64,000 nt of DNA. Source: Nansenia antarctica (Eukaryota; Chordata; Actinopteri; Argentiniformes; Microstomatidae). This document shows, one piece after another, positions 21,335-31,170 of this stretch. Position 1 is the stretch's first letter. Every line of letters starts with the position of its first letter. The notes beneath the pieces are model-generated. The model had not been told where the DNA came from, made no database searches, and worked only from the letters and a program-made list of their open reading frames with translations. The stretch lies in NCBI GenBank assembly GCA_963989245.1, contig OZ022347.1:42342303-42406302 (forward strand). Direction: 5' to 3'. A program made the position numbers and the translations under genes.

Positions 21335-21435
21335 CTATGACTGGTGGATAGATGATTCACTTACTTAGTCAAATGTATTGATTGTAAGTCGCTTTGGAAT
21401 AAGGCGTCTGCTAAATGCCAAAACTGTAAAAAGAA
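21335..21435 (+). mobile_element. UnaL2/V-SINE-type 3' tail
   Basis: GATTGTAAGTCGCTTTGGAA, then GGCGTCTGCTAAATGCC, is the conserved 3' tail shared by UnaL2-like LINEs and their SINEs. A related block occurs twice in the LTR-like element at 11.6-12.3 kb. The 5' part (GATTCACTTA-TTAGTCAAATGTA) is also shared with that element. Confidence 0.6.
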
Positions 21436-21653
21436 ATGGACTCTTTCGCTCCCCTGCCCACACAGACATTGGTAGTAAACGTATAATAAGTGGGACAGCT
21501 CCAGCAACTTTGATTCAAGTGTTTCATTTGCCCAGACATACTTTCAGCAGTGTTTTAACTCATTCAGTGCCGAGGGTGAATAAAGTCACCCAGATTGCCA
21601 ACACTAGAGTGCCCAGGTTGACTTTATTCAACAGAAATTCATGAATGATGATG

Positions 21654-21853
21654 CTTCATTTTGTAGCCAATCAAGTGTTGTTGCTAGGTAGACCAGGTAC
21701 TCTAGGCGGTGAGTGTTCTGGAATGCTTTGGCAGTTGGTCAGTTAAATGTAATCTAATTTTGTGGCCAATCAGAGTGTTGTTGCTAGGTAGATTCCACAT
21801 AAAACACTCTGCACTCTCGGTGGTGAGTGTTCTGGAATGCTTTGGCAGTTGGT
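21654..21853. repeat. Imperfect tandem duplication, about 112 bp
   Basis: TTTTGT(A/G)GCCAATCA...GTTGTTGCTAGGTAGA and GGTGAGTGTTCTGGAATGCT occur at both 21659-21740 and 21758-21853. The second copy has an extra stretch after the TAGGTAGA. Function not known. Confidence 0.75.
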
Positions 21854-22187
21854 CAGAAAAGCTTCATGGTCCAGAATCCACCTCTGAACCAGCAGCCCAA
21901 CAGAACCACAGCCTGGGCCAGAGCAGGACCAGTAATGTCCACGCCGATAGGACAGATCAAGATCCATCACATATGGGCCAAACAGCTCCACAGAACCCCA
22001 GCAGGAGTGTCTCACCGTTCAAGATGGAAATAGTTTTTTCACTCCCGTCCTTGGATTGAGTATTTCTCCCTCCCTCCAGAGACCCAGACAGCCTCTGCTG
22101 CCTTTGAGGAGATAAATGGTTGAACAAGATAGAAAATTGAGAAAGATGGAGCGGTAGTGGAATCAGAGAGGGAGGAGAGAGATGGGT

Positions 22188-22204
22188 GGCTTGTTCTCTA
22201 GCGT

Positions 22205-22263
<59 letters not shown>

Positions 22264-22500
22264 AGATGGGTGGCCTGTTCCCTAGAGTAGAGACAGAGAC
22301 AGAGAGAGAAGAGAGAGAGGGAGGAGAGGAAGAGGATATGGGTGCGAGAGGGGAGGAGTAGAGAGAGGAGGAGGAGAGAGGGGACGAGGAGAGAGAGGAG
22401 GAGGAGAGAGGGGACGAGGAGAGAGAGGAGGAGGAGAGAGGGGAGGAGGAGGAGAGAGGGGAGGAGGAGAGAGGGGAGGGGGAGAGAGGGGAGGAGGAGC
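22188..22500. repeat. (GA)n and (GAGGAG)n tract
   Basis: (GA)n at about 22207-22260 is followed by GAGGAGGAGAGAGGGGA units to 22500. Long reverse-strand frames here (poly Ser/Leu/Pro) are repeat products. Confidence 0.95.
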
Positions 22501-22627
22501 ACCACTGAGTTGGTTGGCAGGAGGATGAATGAAGGGATGAGCGAGAGGAAGACATGGATGGAGGTAAGAGGAGCTGCTGCTGCCTCCCGAGGACGCTGAG
22601 GAGGTTATGCAGATGTGACCCTGATGA

Positions 22628-22953
22628 GGGGGAAGCATTAGGATGCAACACCAGCCTCTGACTCTGATGTATCTGAGGAGGAGGAGAGGGGGAAGCATTA
22701 GGATGCAACACCAGCCTCTGGCCCTGACGTATCTGAGGAGGAGGAGAGGGGGAAGCATTAGGATGCAACACCAGCCTCTGGCCCTGACGTATCTGAGGAG
22801 GAGGAGAGGGGGAAGCATTAGGATGCAACACCAGCCTCTGGCCCTGACGTATCTGAAGAGGAGGCGAGGGGGAAGCATTAGGATGCAACACCAGCCTCTG
22901 GCCCTGACGTATCTGAGGAGGAGGAGAGGGGGAAGCATTAGGATGCAACACCA
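22628..22953. repeat. 60-bp minisatellite, about 5.5 copies
   Basis: Exact 60-bp period. Each unit has GGGGGAAGCATTAGGATGCA, then ACACCAGCCTCTGGCCCTGA, then CGTATCTGAGGAGGAGGAGA, with only a few single-base differences. Confidence 0.97.
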
Positions 22954-23189
22954 GGCCTGCACGGCCACAGGGGAAGCAGCCTTAATTTACCAAGCTGCTT
23001 TGAATAACAATACTGTCTCTGTTATGTAAGGTCTGGAAGAGGACAAACACAAAGCTATTATAACACAGTAAGGCTGACTGCTGCATATTCTTGAGGACAG
23101 AGTATACATGTCAAGCAACAGAGGATGTAACTCTATCAATTATGGCTGCGTGCGATGTACTTGACATATAAAACATTTGATTTGATTTG

Positions 23190-23236
23190 AATACACACAC
23201 ACACACCTATATACGCACACACCTACACGCACACCA

Positions 23237-23290
<54 letters not shown>

Positions 23291-23335
23291 CGCATGCATG
23301 CACACACACCATTTATACGCGCACACACACATAAC
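23190..23335. repeat. (CA)n microsatellite
   Basis: CA runs with CTATATACG, AAACACGCATGCATG and CCATTTATACGCG interruptions. A short L2-like tail (CATATAAAACATTTGATTTG, 23163-23188) precedes it. Confidence 0.9.
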
Positions 23336-23385
23336 TCTTTCTCCTCAGGCTCTCTCTGCATCTTTCTGTATTAGTTTTCCTGCAG

Positions 23386-23420
23386 AGCGGAGCAGAGCAG
23401 AGCAGAGCAGAGCAGAGCAG
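23386..23420. repeat. (AGAGC)n pentanucleotide array
   Basis: Seven AGAGC units. A related repeat (ATAATAGTAGAATAATGACCCAGAGG) follows it twice. Confidence 0.9.
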
Positions 23421-24117
23421 AGGCAGGATAACAGTAGAATAATGACCCAGAGGAGGATAATAGTAGAATAATAACCCAGAGGCAGGATAACAGTACGTCC
23501 TCTGAGAGCCAACGGAGACGCCTGTCGTCGGAAACATCTCTGTCACTGTCACACCTCTCTGTCCCCCGATGAAGACAGACGGACAGATTAAGCAAGCAGG
23601 CAGGCGGCCTCCCGAACAACGCCAACAGCAGAGCAATTACATTTAGTTAGACTCCGCTGACGATTATCTGTCACTGCATCCTTCTGTTATTGTGGGTTTT
23701 TAAAGGGTGTTGATTCAATATGTACTTCTAGACTCTTTTGTTTTTGTTTTTAGGGGTATCCCAAAAAATTCCCCTCATTGTGTTGCTGCTGTAACTTTCC
23801 TCAGGAGCACGGCGGCACACAGAAAGACTGTGGGGAGTTTCACAGCGTCTGAATTAAATCAGCCTGGATAAGTGGATTAGGACTGCAGAGCATATAGACA
23901 AAAGAGACGGTGATTAGATAACTGCCTCTGGAAGTGACAGAGGGGCTGAGGAGAATTCAGGATAAGGCGACTGTTGTCGAATAATCTACTTTAATAACGA
24001 ACCACTCAGGAGCTTCTTCTGCACAGTAAGAGAAACCTTACTTTTCCTCGTTATGCAACTTAATGAGAAGCAAATTAACTCTTGCCCCTAATGAATGGCA
24101 GAAAGAGAAAAGGAAGA
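23421..24117. other. No gene seen; unique-looking flank of the BEL insertion
   Basis: No repeat family recognised. The stretch before 24118 has several homeodomain-type AT cores (TTAATGAG, TAATGAAT). It could be old unique or conserved noncoding DNA, but nothing in the sequence proves it. Confidence 0.4.
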
Positions 24118-24122
24118 CGATA

Positions 24123-25180
24123 TGTTATGAAGGCCCACAATTTAGAGCCAGTTAGTTTCCCCGAATCAGCCCTATTTTGCCCCTGTTATTTCCTTTATTA
24201 TTTTCCATACTATTCATGTACGTTTTCATGAATAGTGTATGTATTGTTATTGTAATTGTATAAGTTCTGTCTTAGATTTGTTTAGTATTGTGCAAGCGCC
24301 AGATTAGTGGGCGTGGTTTTGAGTGGCGTACGTGACCGGATGTATGTTCGGTTGGTATATATAGCGACGGAAGTGGTCTGTGCGTCAGAGTGACGAGAAG
24401 AAGAAGAAGAAGCTTCGCGGGAACGTGCTCCAAACCAATGTGACAGCTCTGTGTGAACTTTCTAGCTAGCCAGCCAGGTTCAGGAAGTTTGCTCAATAAA
24501 GTCGCTCTTTATCCTGAATGTCCAGGGAACTGTGAGCCGTACGGAGTTTTAGTGAGTTAACAGCGCTAGCCCAGTTTAGCTGTGTCACCGTTAGCCAGCC
24601 TTGCTAGCCGCCGGCTGCTAACGTTGGCGCATAGCGAGACCCAAGCTGGACAGAGCCGTCGCCTCCACGAGGTGGATTGCGACCGACCGCTGACACCACC
24701 GGAGCTGACCGTGGACCACCGGACCTGAACCATTCACACCTCGTCGTTGACTACGAAGAAGCCCCTTTCCCTTCGAGTTGCAACGTCACTCCCCCCCCCT
24801 TTGTCTGCTGCCTTCCTCGAAGCACATGCGAGCTCCAACCAGGCCTCAACGCGCTCATTTCAGTCCGGGACTCTAACCCTTTTTCAGGCCAGGTACTGTG
24901 TGTGAGTGAGTGATTGAGTGTGTGTGTGGCCGGCGGGGAGGGAGTATATATGGGGATGTATATATCATTTGTATAAATAAATGTGTTTGTTCATAGTTGA
25001 TACATTGCTGTGTGTTTAGTCGTCTGTTAGCTAATGCTAATGCTAATGCTAGTAATGCTAGTCTAAAGGGTTGCTGGCGCCCCCTGCCTCTATCCTCCTA
25101 CACTGCCGATTTAGCTCAGAGTTAGTTAGATAACCAGCCCTTCCTAAATTCTACAGTCCTTTAGCTACTCCCTGGTTACA
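24123..25180 (+). repeat. BEL 5' LTR
   Basis: 1058 bp with TG...CA ends (TGTTATGAAGG to CCTGGTTACA). A TATATATAG promoter box lies at about 24355, a CAATAAAG poly(A) signal at about 24494, and a (GCTAAT)n stretch at about 25030. Confidence 0.95.
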
Positions 25181-25182
25181 AT

Positions 25183-25199
25183 TGGTCCTTCGAGCCGGA
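25183..25199 (+). promoter_or_regulatory. BEL primer binding site, tRNA-Tyr
   Basis: TGGTCCTTCGAGCCGGA starts two bases after the LTR. Its complement is the 3' end of tRNA-Tyr plus CCA as I remember it, 17 of 17 bases. Confidence 0.75.
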
Positions 25200-25218
25200 T
25201 AGGTTGTGTAGTGATAGC

Positions 25219-28200
25219 ATGGCTGAGCGCAGCCAACCAGACAAGACAGTTACCCCCCCTTCTCCGCCCCCTGAGCCAGAGCCACGACCACAGAGAGTCC
25301 CGCGGTTGCCTCAGAGGTTACAAGAGTATGAGCTTGAGCTCGAAAGCTCACTGAGTGGTAGTGAGGAGCGCACTCCACGGGATACAGTGGTCGGAGAGGC
25401 CGAGGTGTCCGCCGGCGCGCGGGTGGCTAGCACCGAGACAGCCATCAAAGAGCACCAGCCTGAGGATGAGATGGCAGAACAGCAGGGTTTTGCCGTAGAA
25501 ACGGAAGAGCAGGAAGGAGAGGCCCGGTCTGACAGCGCCTGCGGGCGGAAGAGGGAGGGCCTCAGCCTTAACGATCTGCCTCCCAGTACGGCGCGCTCGA
25601 GACCTAGCTCCTGCCGTTCAGTGGCTTCCTCCCGGTCCAGGGTTTCCGTGGGCAGTTCTGCCTCTGGGGCGGATAGCATGCACTCCAGAGGGAGTAGTGC
25701 CGCGCTGTCAGAATGTATGCGCCAACAGGCCGAGATGGCGTTAGAGCGGGAACGCCTCCAGTTCGAGCGTGAACGCCTCCAGATGGAGGGGGCGGAACGC
25801 GCGGCGGAGAGGCAGCGCCAGGAGGCGCTAGAACGTGAACGCCTCCAGATGGAAGGAGCGGAACGTGCGGCGGAGAGACAGCGCCAGGAGGCGTTAGAGA
25901 GGGAACGCATCCAGTTCGAGCGCGAGCGCCTCCAGATGGAGAGAGAGCAACTGCACGCGGAGACGATGGCGGAAGTGATGCAGACCATGCGCGACGTGTG
26001 CATCAGCAGAGCTCCGTCGGCCCGTAGCTCCAGAGCATCATCCGCACGGCCCTCTCGAGTGCCATCTCCTGAACCCCCCGCCGATGGCTCCATGACCCCC
26101 GCCATGACTGTCCAACTACAGGCCCAGCTGACCACCTTGAAGGAAGAGGACCAGGGACCCGACCGCTACGCGGCCCAGAGGGAGCCAGCGTCGCTGCCCG
26201 GGAGGGGAGCCATTCCCCAAGAGCGTAGCACACCCCTAGGTCCTCCAGTGAACCAAAAGGCATGCAGGCCGGACACCCAGACCGTCACTCCAGCCCCGAT
26301 CATCCACTACAGGATGTTTCCCCAGGTGGAGGGACCCAAGTTCCCCTTCTTCAAGGACGAGGACAGGAGCCAGTATGTGGAACTACGCATCTGCCTAGAC
26401 ACGCTCTTGGACGACTCCTGCTCAGAGTCCTACAAATATGCGATTCTCCTTCAGCATGTGAGGAACCCCAGAGCCCACAACATGGTTCTGGCCCATGCCT
26501 CCGCACCGACACCTTACACCAGAGCGCTCGCCGACTTGGATGCCCGCTACGGTCGTCCCTGGAACCACGCCCTTGCTGAACTGCAAGCCCTCGAACAGCA
26601 GGCCCCCATCAAGGATGAACGGGCGCTGGATGACTTCGCGCTCCGCGTGCACACCTTGGTTGGGATGCTGAAGACGCAGGGCCCAGCTGGCGCCAGCGAG
26701 ATCAACAGCACCTCCAACGTAGAGCGGCTGCTCCGCAAGATCCCACGCTTCCGGCAGGAGAGGTTCCGGCGACAGCAGCGCGTTCGTAACCCCGGGAAGT
26801 TGGGTCTGAGCATGGCTGCCTTCGCGGAGTTCCTACTGGAGGAAGTGCATGACACCAACGTAGACGCCATGGGTTACGCTGAGCCGAAGAAGGAGAGGGA
26901 GAAGGGAGACCGCTGGGACAGGCCGAGCTCGAACAGAGGACGCCCAGTAGGAGTGCTGCACACGGAGGAGGAGCCTCGGAGAGAGAGGAAAGCCCGACCT
27001 GAAGGAAAGGATTCCTCTCAACCCCCTCAAAGGGGACGGAGAGGTCCACCGCCATGTCCGTACTGCACCAGCGAGCACTGGTTCAATGAGTGCAGTGACT
27101 TCAACAACCTGAGTACCGAGGCCAAGCAGAGGTGGCTCGAGGAGAACAAGAGGTGCTGGAACTGTGGGCGCGACCATCTGGCTAAGAACTGCACCTTGAG
27201 GAGAAAGTGCAACCGCTGTGAGGAGGTCCACCTCAACATCCTACACGAGGTCTCCCTCGCCAGGTCCACGGAGGGCACCAGAAGCCCTAGGTCCGGTAGC
27301 GCACCGGAAGAGGAAACACCTGTCTACTATCTAGACCCAACCCAGAGCAGCGGCTCCAAGGTCCTACTGAAGGTGGTGAAGGTCCGACTTCACCACAACA
27401 ACGCTGTGTACGACACGTACGCCGTTCTAGACGACGGGTCGGAACGGACCATCCTTCTCCAGGAGGCAGTGCGCCAGTTGGGGCTCCAAGGGACTGAGGA
27501 GAAGCTGACTCTGCGCACGATACGTCGCGACCTTAAAGAGGTCACCGGGGCGAGAATCAACTTCTCTATCTCCCCGGCGGGGCGGCCGTCGGACAGATAT
27601 CGGCTTCAGAATGTCTTCACCGCAGACCAGCTAGCGCTCTCCCGCTACGACTACCCCCTGGAGAGATTACGCGCAAGATATTCCCACCTACGGCGAGTAG
27701 ACCTACATCCGATAGAAGGAGCGGAGCCAACCCTTCTCATCGGCTCGGACAACGCTGCACTGATCGTGTCGCTCCGTCCTCCGCTGAGAGGACCACGAGG
27801 CTGCCCGATGGCTGTTAAGACTGCGCTTGGGTGGGCCCTCCAAGGCGCTACCGAGTGGAGAGATAGAGACGGGAGAGCTACGTCATCCCTCCATGTCCGA
27901 ACCGAAGAAGTGCAGACCATCAACTGCCTTCACACCAGTGTGGACTCCATGAATGCGGCGCTACTAGACAACGTCCAGAAGCTGTGGACGTTAGACGTTG
28001 CGCCCTACAAGAATGAGAAGCTCTACGTACGGTCAAAGGAGGACGTCTACGCCATAGACCTCCTTAAAGCAAAGACAGTGCGTATCGAAGTCCAGGGCGT
28101 GAAGAGATACGTCACACCACTACTCCGAAGAGAACCCATGCCAGAGTTTCGAGTATCCCCTCGAACCGTCCTACAGTGTCTGACCAGCACTGAGAAGCGT

Positions 28201-31143
28201 ATGAGGAAGGACGAGGTCCTTGCTGATTCTTACAGAACGGAGATGAAGAAACTGACGGAGTCCGGTCTGGTGAAGAAGCTTGAGCCAGCCGAGGCGAACC
28301 AGAGTGCCGAGTCTTGGTACCTCCCGCACCACAATGTTCACCACAACGGGAAGAACCGAGTGGTCTTCAACTGTAGCTACCAGGTGGGGAAGCTCAACCT
28401 CAACCACTATCTTCTCCCTGGTCCAACCTTGACCCCAGCCCTCTTGGGAGTTCTGGTGCGATTCCGTCAGCAGCCGATCGCAGTCAGTGGTGACATTAAG
28501 CGAATGTTTCACCAGGTCAGGATGTTGGAGGAAGACAAGCCACTCATGAGGTTTCTCTGGAGAGAGGACCCGAGCGACCCCGACCCCTCTATCTACCAGT
28601 GGGAGGTGCTACCCTTCGGGACAACCTGCAGCCCCTGTTGCGCCACCTATGCGCTACAGACTCACGCCGCGCAGGAGACGGCACCTCCTGGAGTGTTTGA
28701 CGCCGTCCATAAGAGCTTTTACGTGGACAACTGCCTCCACAGTTCGAAGACAGCCACGGAAGCCCGCCAGCTAGTCCAGGACCTGCGTGCTCATCTCCAG
28801 GAGGGTGGATTTGAGATCTGCCAGTGGGCCAGCAACGACCCGCAAGTCATCAGAGACCTCCCGGAGGAGGCCACCTCGACCAGCAGCGAGGCTTGGGTCT
28901 CTCACTCACCAGATGATGCTCAGGAGATGACGCTCGGACTTATCTGGCAGTTCCAGACCGACACTCTACGCTATCGCAATAAGCCTGCCAAGCCCCAACG
29001 CGTCACGATGAGAACGATATACAGCACTCTAGCGAGCCAGTACGACCCACTGGGATATATCGCTCCCTTCACGACGATGGCCAAGGTGCTTGTCCGGGAG
29101 CTGTGGGCCCAAGAACGAGGATGGGACGATCCTCTGCCTCGTCACCTAGAAGAGAAGTGGAAGGCCTGGGAGCAGGAACTTCCCACTCTCCAGCACATCA
29201 AGCTGCAGCGGAGCTACTTCCCTCCCTCCACGGACCTAGAGAGGAGTGTCATCACGCTACATGTATTCTGCGACGCCTCGGAGATGGCGTACGGGTCCGT
29301 GGCATACGTCAGAGCGGCAGAGCTTGGAGGTGAAGTCCACGTCTCGTTTGTCCTGGCACGTTCCCGAGTGGCGCCGAAAAAGCAACAGTCCATCCCAAGA
29401 CTGGAGCTGTGTGCTGCCCTGAACGGCGCGCAACTGGGAAGGTTCCTGCTCGACGAGCTCCAGCTACCGCTGATGAGCGTCACCATGTGGTCAGACTCCA
29501 CTACCGTCCTCCAGTGGTTGAAGTCCAGCTCATGTCGGTATAAGGTGTTCGTGGGCACCCGAGTCGCAGAGATTCTGGAGTTGACTGAGGTGAACTGCTG
29601 GCGTTGTGTAGACACCAAGAGGAACCCTGCTGACGTCATCACGAGAGGGGCAACTCTCCAGGATCTGGCTGAGCCCCACCTGTATCACACGGGACCAGAC
29701 TTCCTACAGGAGCGGGAGTCAGAGTGGCCAGCCACGCCGGCGTTAGCAGAAGACAGAGAGGACAAAGAGCTGCGTAAGACGTTGTTCTGCGGAACAAGAG
29801 AGCTGGAGTGTCTCGAGAAAGGGAAGCCGATCCCCTCGGACAGTAGACTCCGCGGCTTAGCTCCAGAGCTCGACGGTGTTCTCATTCGCGTGGGTGGCAG
29901 ACTGCGCCGCGCTCAAGATCTAGACCTAGACACGAAGCATCCCATCGTGCTTCCCACTAAGCATCAGGTCACCAGATTGGTCATCAAGCACCATGATGAC
30001 AAAGTGCAGCACGCGGGTGGAGAGCGTGTCTTCGCGGAGGTACGACGGAGATTCTGGATACTCCATGGACGGGAGGCGGTACGGAGATATCAAAGGTCCT
30101 GCTCGGACTGCCAGAGGTGGCGAGCCACGCCGCCGCAGCCCATGATGTCCGATCTGCCCGAGGACCGGCTGCGACTGAGACAGGCTCCGTTCCACTCTAC
30201 TGGGGTCGACTGTTTCGGGCCACTCCTAGTCCGAAACCGGCGAGCCTCCGAAAAGCGGTGGGGCATCATCTACACGTGCCTGACGACGAGAGCAATGCAC
30301 CTTGAAGTTCTGCACCAGCTCACAAGCGACAGCTTCCTCATGTCCTTCAAGAGGTTCACCTCCAGGCGAGGGACCCCTAAGACCCTCCGGTCGGACAGAG
30401 GCACCAACTTCGTCGGTGGTGAGGCCGAGCTGAGGGCGAGCTACGCTGCGATGACTGAGGAAGCCCGTGACAGACTCGCCTCCCAGCAAGTGAAGTTTGA
30501 GTTCAACCCCCCAAATGCTCCACACTTCGGGGGAGCCTGGGAGCGGGAGATTCGCTCAGTAAAGAACGTCCTACGTACCATTCTCGGACAGAAGGTGCCT
30601 ACCGATGAGGTGCTCGAGACTGTACTAGCAGAGATTGAGGGCATCTTGAACTCCCGGCCCCTAGGCTATACCTCCAGTGATGTAGCAGATCTGGATCCCA
30701 TTACGCCCAACTTCTTGCTGATGGGGCGGCGAGACTCTGCACTGCCTCAGGTAGTCTACGACCCTGCAGAGCTCACCGGAAGAAGATGGTGGAGGCACAG
30801 CCAGGTGCTCGCGGACCAGTTTTGGAGGCAGTTCATACTGCACTACCTGCCGACCCTGCAAGTCAGGCAGAAGTGGACGAGGGAGAGAGACAACTTGTCC
30901 GAAGGTGCCGTGGTACTGGTGATCGACCAGTCCCTTCCACGCGCCGCCTGGCAGACAGGCAGAGTGACCAAGGTCCTGCCGGGTCCGGATGGAAGGGTGC
31001 GGACGGCCATCGTGGACGTTGGTGGTCGCACGTACACCCGACCTGTGGCACGCCTGATTGAGCTCCCTCAAATTACAAAGGACACTATCACCTCATACCT
31101 CACGCTGCTAGAGCAGCCTAGCCAGTGTGCCTTCCATAGTTAA
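25219..31143 (+). CDS. BEL/Pao Gag-Pol polyprotein
   Basis: 1974 residues from ATG 25219 (context AGCATGG; the upstream TTG is not needed). A Glu/Arg/Gln coiled coil at about 172-254 contains a tandem repeat (RLQMEGAERAAERQRQEALE units). A DUF1759-type Gag core follows at about 385-500. Cys-rich knuckles lie at about 612-670 (CPYC, CWNC with HLAKNC, CNRC). The aspartic protease motif is VLDDGSERT at about 738. RT has a VVFNCS start at about 1048 and YVDN in place of YVDD at about 1167. RNase H has FCDASE at about 1349. The integrase H2C2 finger lies at about 1590-1625, and the DDE core has GVDCFG, SDRGTN and WERE at about 1661, 1724 and 1773. A DUF5641-type tail ends the protein. No stop or frameshift. 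Compared with the second copy it lacks 59 residues between RNase H and integrase (near 29790), so activity is uncertain. Confidence 0.95.
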   Translation: MAERSQPDKTVTPPSPPPEPEPRPQRVPRLPQRLQEYELELESSLSGSEERTPRDTVVGEAEVSAGARVASTETAIKEHQPEDEMAEQQGFAVETEEQEGEARSDSACGRKREGLSLNDLPPSTARSRPSSCRSVASSRSRVSVGSSASGADSMHSRGSSAALSECMRQQAEMALERERLQFERERLQMEGAERAAERQRQEALERERLQMEGAERAAERQRQEALERERIQFERERLQMEREQLHAETMAEVMQTMRDVCISRAPSARSSRASSARPSRVPSPEPPADGSMTPAMTVQLQAQLTTLKEEDQGPDRYAAQREPASLPGRGAIPQERSTPLGPPVNQKACRPDTQTVTPAPIIHYRMFPQVEGPKFPFFKDEDRSQYVELRICLDTLLDDSCSESYKYAILLQHVRNPRAHNMVLAHASAPTPYTRALADLDARYGRPWNHALAELQALEQQAPIKDERALDDFALRVHTLVGMLKTQGPAGASEINSTSNVERLLRKIPRFRQERFRRQQRVRNPGKLGLSMAAFAEFLLEEVHDTNVDAMGYAEPKKEREKGDRWDRPSSNRGRPVGVLHTEEEPRRERKARPEGKDSSQPPQRGRRGPPPCPYCTSEHWFNECSDFNNLSTEAKQRWLEENKRCWNCGRDHLAKNCTLRRKCNRCEEVHLNILHEVSLARSTEGTRSPRSGSAPEEETPVYYLDPTQSSGSKVLLKVVKVRLHHNNAVYDTYAVLDDGSERTILLQEAVRQLGLQGTEEKLTLRTIRRDLKEVTGARINFSISPAGRPSDRYRLQNVFTADQLALSRYDYPLERLRARYSHLRRVDLHPIEGAEPTLLIGSDNAALIVSLRPPLRGPRGCPMAVKTALGWALQGATEWRDRDGRATSSLHVRTEEVQTINCLHTSVDSMNAALLDNVQKLWTLDVAPYKNEKLYVRSKEDVYAIDLLKAKTVRIEVQGVKRYVTPLLRREPMPEFRVSPRTVLQCLTSTEKRMRKDEVLADSYRTEMKKLTESGLVKKLEPAEANQSAESWYLPHHNVHHNGKNRVVFNCSYQVGKLNLNHYLLPGPTLTPALLGVLVRFRQQPIAVSGDIKRMFHQVRMLEEDKPLMRFLWREDPSDPDPSIYQWEVLPFGTTCSPCCATYALQTHAAQETAPPGVFDAVHKSFYVDNCLHSSKTATEARQLVQDLRAHLQEGGFEICQWASNDPQVIRDLPEEATSTSSEAWVSHSPDDAQEMTLGLIWQFQTDTLRYRNKPAKPQRVTMRTIYSTLASQYDPLGYIAPFTTMAKVLVRELWAQERGWDDPLPRHLEEKWKAWEQELPTLQHIKLQRSYFPPSTDLERSVITLHVFCDASEMAYGSVAYVRAAELGGEVHVSFVLARSRVAPKKQQSIPRLELCAALNGAQLGRFLLDELQLPLMSVTMWSDSTTVLQWLKSSSCRYKVFVGTRVAEILELTEVNCWRCVDTKRNPADVITRGATLQDLAEPHLYHTGPDFLQERESEWPATPALAEDREDKELRKTLFCGTRELECLEKGKPIPSDSRLRGLAPELDGVLIRVGGRLRRAQDLDLDTKHPIVLPTKHQVTRLVIKHHDDKVQHAGGERVFAEVRRRFWILHGREAVRRYQRSCSDCQRWRATPPQPMMSDLPEDRLRLRQAPFHSTGVDCFGPLLVRNRRASEKRWGIIYTCLTTRAMHLEVLHQLTSDSFLMSFKRFTSRRGTPKTLRSDRGTNFVGGEAELRASYAAMTEEARDRLASQQVKFEFNPPNAPHFGGAWEREIRSVKNVLRTILGQKVPTDEVLETVLAEIEGILNSRPLGYTSSDVADLDPITPNFLLMGRRDSALPQVVYDPAELTGRRWWRHSQVLADQFWRQFILHYLPTLQVRQKWTRERDNLSEGAVVLVIDQSLPRAAWQTGRVTKVLPGPDGRVRTAIVDVGGRTYTRPVARLIELPQITKDTITSYLTLLEQPSQCAFHS

Positions 31144-31170
31144 ATGAAACCGAGGGTTTCATGGGGCGGC

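Noticed and set aside
22163..22968. 228- and 262-residue reverse-strand frames
   Set aside because: They join the 60-bp minisatellite to a (GGA)n tract; repeat-born frames with no family features.
24272..24913. Small ORFs in the BEL LTRs, repeated at 31330-31974
   Set aside because: They are in LTR sequence, differ in length between the two LTRs because of small indels, and have no known family.
25311..31071. Many antisense and alternate-frame ORFs of 60-270 residues across the BEL coding region
   Set aside because: Shadows of the GC-rich polyprotein frame; the same shadows appear in copy 2 in mirror orientation.
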